Positions 5,103 through 5,197 of a stretch of 5,197 bases of DNA are shown here, in pieces (the stretch's first letter is position 1; each line of letters opens with the position of its first letter). The stretch comes from Acetobacteraceae bacterium (lineage in GTDB: Bacteria > Pseudomonadota > Alphaproteobacteria > Acetobacterales > Acetobacteraceae): positions 1-5,197 of the forward strand of contig JAFAHH010000277.1 of NCBI GenBank assembly GCA_019237355.1, read 5' to 3'. The position numbers were made by a program, and so were the translations under genes. The notes beneath the pieces are model-generated. The model saw only the letters and a list, made by a program, of their open reading frames with translations, had not been told where the DNA came from and did not search any database.

Positions 5103-5116
5103 CTTATGGACATAAG
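5103..5116. repeat. dyad CTTATG / CATAAG
   Basis: Exact 6-base arms (5103-5108, 5111-5116) around GA, 48 bases after the larger dyad. Its AT-rich character and position suggest a second binding site of the same region. It is also compatible with an operator or promoter element for a gene to the right. Confidence 0.35.
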
Positions 5117-5171
5117 GGCGGGTCTGTGATTGCCGTAACACAAAGACGCTTGAACAGATTCCGCCTGGAAA

Positions 5172-5192
5172 GGGTCGAGCAATGTCGAGCCC
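5172..5192. repeat. imperfect inverted repeat at the right edge
   Basis: GGGTCGA (5172-5178) can pair with TCGAGCCC (5185-5192) with one bulged G, around a 6-base loop. It lies at the window edge, so what follows cannot be judged. Confidence 0.25.
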
Positions 5193-5197
5193 TATAT

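Larger units (their letters stand above)
4898..5197. other. right-end stretch with dyads but no gene
   Basis: No frame here has a credible start, ribosome site or family match. The open frame that crosses it on the plus strand also runs through the terminator. Composition becomes more AT-rich from about 5010. The notable content is the set of dyads at 5024-5055, 5103-5116 and 5172-5192, which points to protein binding sites rather than coding DNA. Confidence 0.5.

Noticed and set aside
4645..5115. Plus-strand open frame of 156 codons
   Set aside because: A strong terminator lies inside it, and it has no ribosome site or family likeness.
1..5197. CRISPR array, tRNA or rRNA genes, insertion sequences
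   Set aside because: No regularly spaced repeats, no cloverleaf-like or rRNA-like sequence, and no transposase fragments were seen on either strand.

Overview
The window reads as a piece of accessory replicon (plasmid, or a relic of one) from a GC-rich alphaproteobacterium. The sequence basis is high GC, strong AGGAGG-type ribosome sites, a ParA / ribbon-helix-helix / RepA backbone and a DUF29 protein. By family knowledge that set is common on plasmids of Acetobacteraceae, Methylobacteriaceae and sphingomonads; I cannot pick the genus.

Left part, minus strand (about 1-1640): a compact three-gene cluster read right to left, a small serine recombinase (1497-907), a DUF29 protein (907-440, stop and start overlapping as TGATG) and an unrecognised 127-residue protein (424-41, 15 bases further on). 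Each gene has its own good ribosome site. A second minus-strand unit (2179-1700) encodes a lipocalin-like protein in visibly more AT-rich DNA, so it looks like cargo of another origin. About 540 bases then hold no convincing gene. Their right half, next to parA, is rich in short direct and inverted repeats built around GACC/GGTC and GTAG/CTAC, a good candidate for a partition operator or centromere.

Right part, plus strand (2723-4565): parA, a small ribbon-helix-helix gene overlapping it by ATGA, a 213-base gap and a RepA-family initiator gene. parA and its partner look intact. The initiator gene is broken: one missing base after codon 169 shifts the frame, the lost frame can be read for 55 more codons, and then the family similarity stops. 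The gap before it carries what looks like a small remnant of an SRAP (YedK/HMCES) gene. So the replication end of this backbone is decayed while the partition end is kept.

From 4566 to the end I see no gene. There is one clear rho-independent terminator (4874-4897) and, near the right end, two dyads; the larger is bounded by TGTC and GACA and shares an AAACGAT core with the DNA just upstream of the recombinase start. Recombinase plus partition genes suggests a stability module (dimer resolution plus segregation), but the resolution-site idea is inference.
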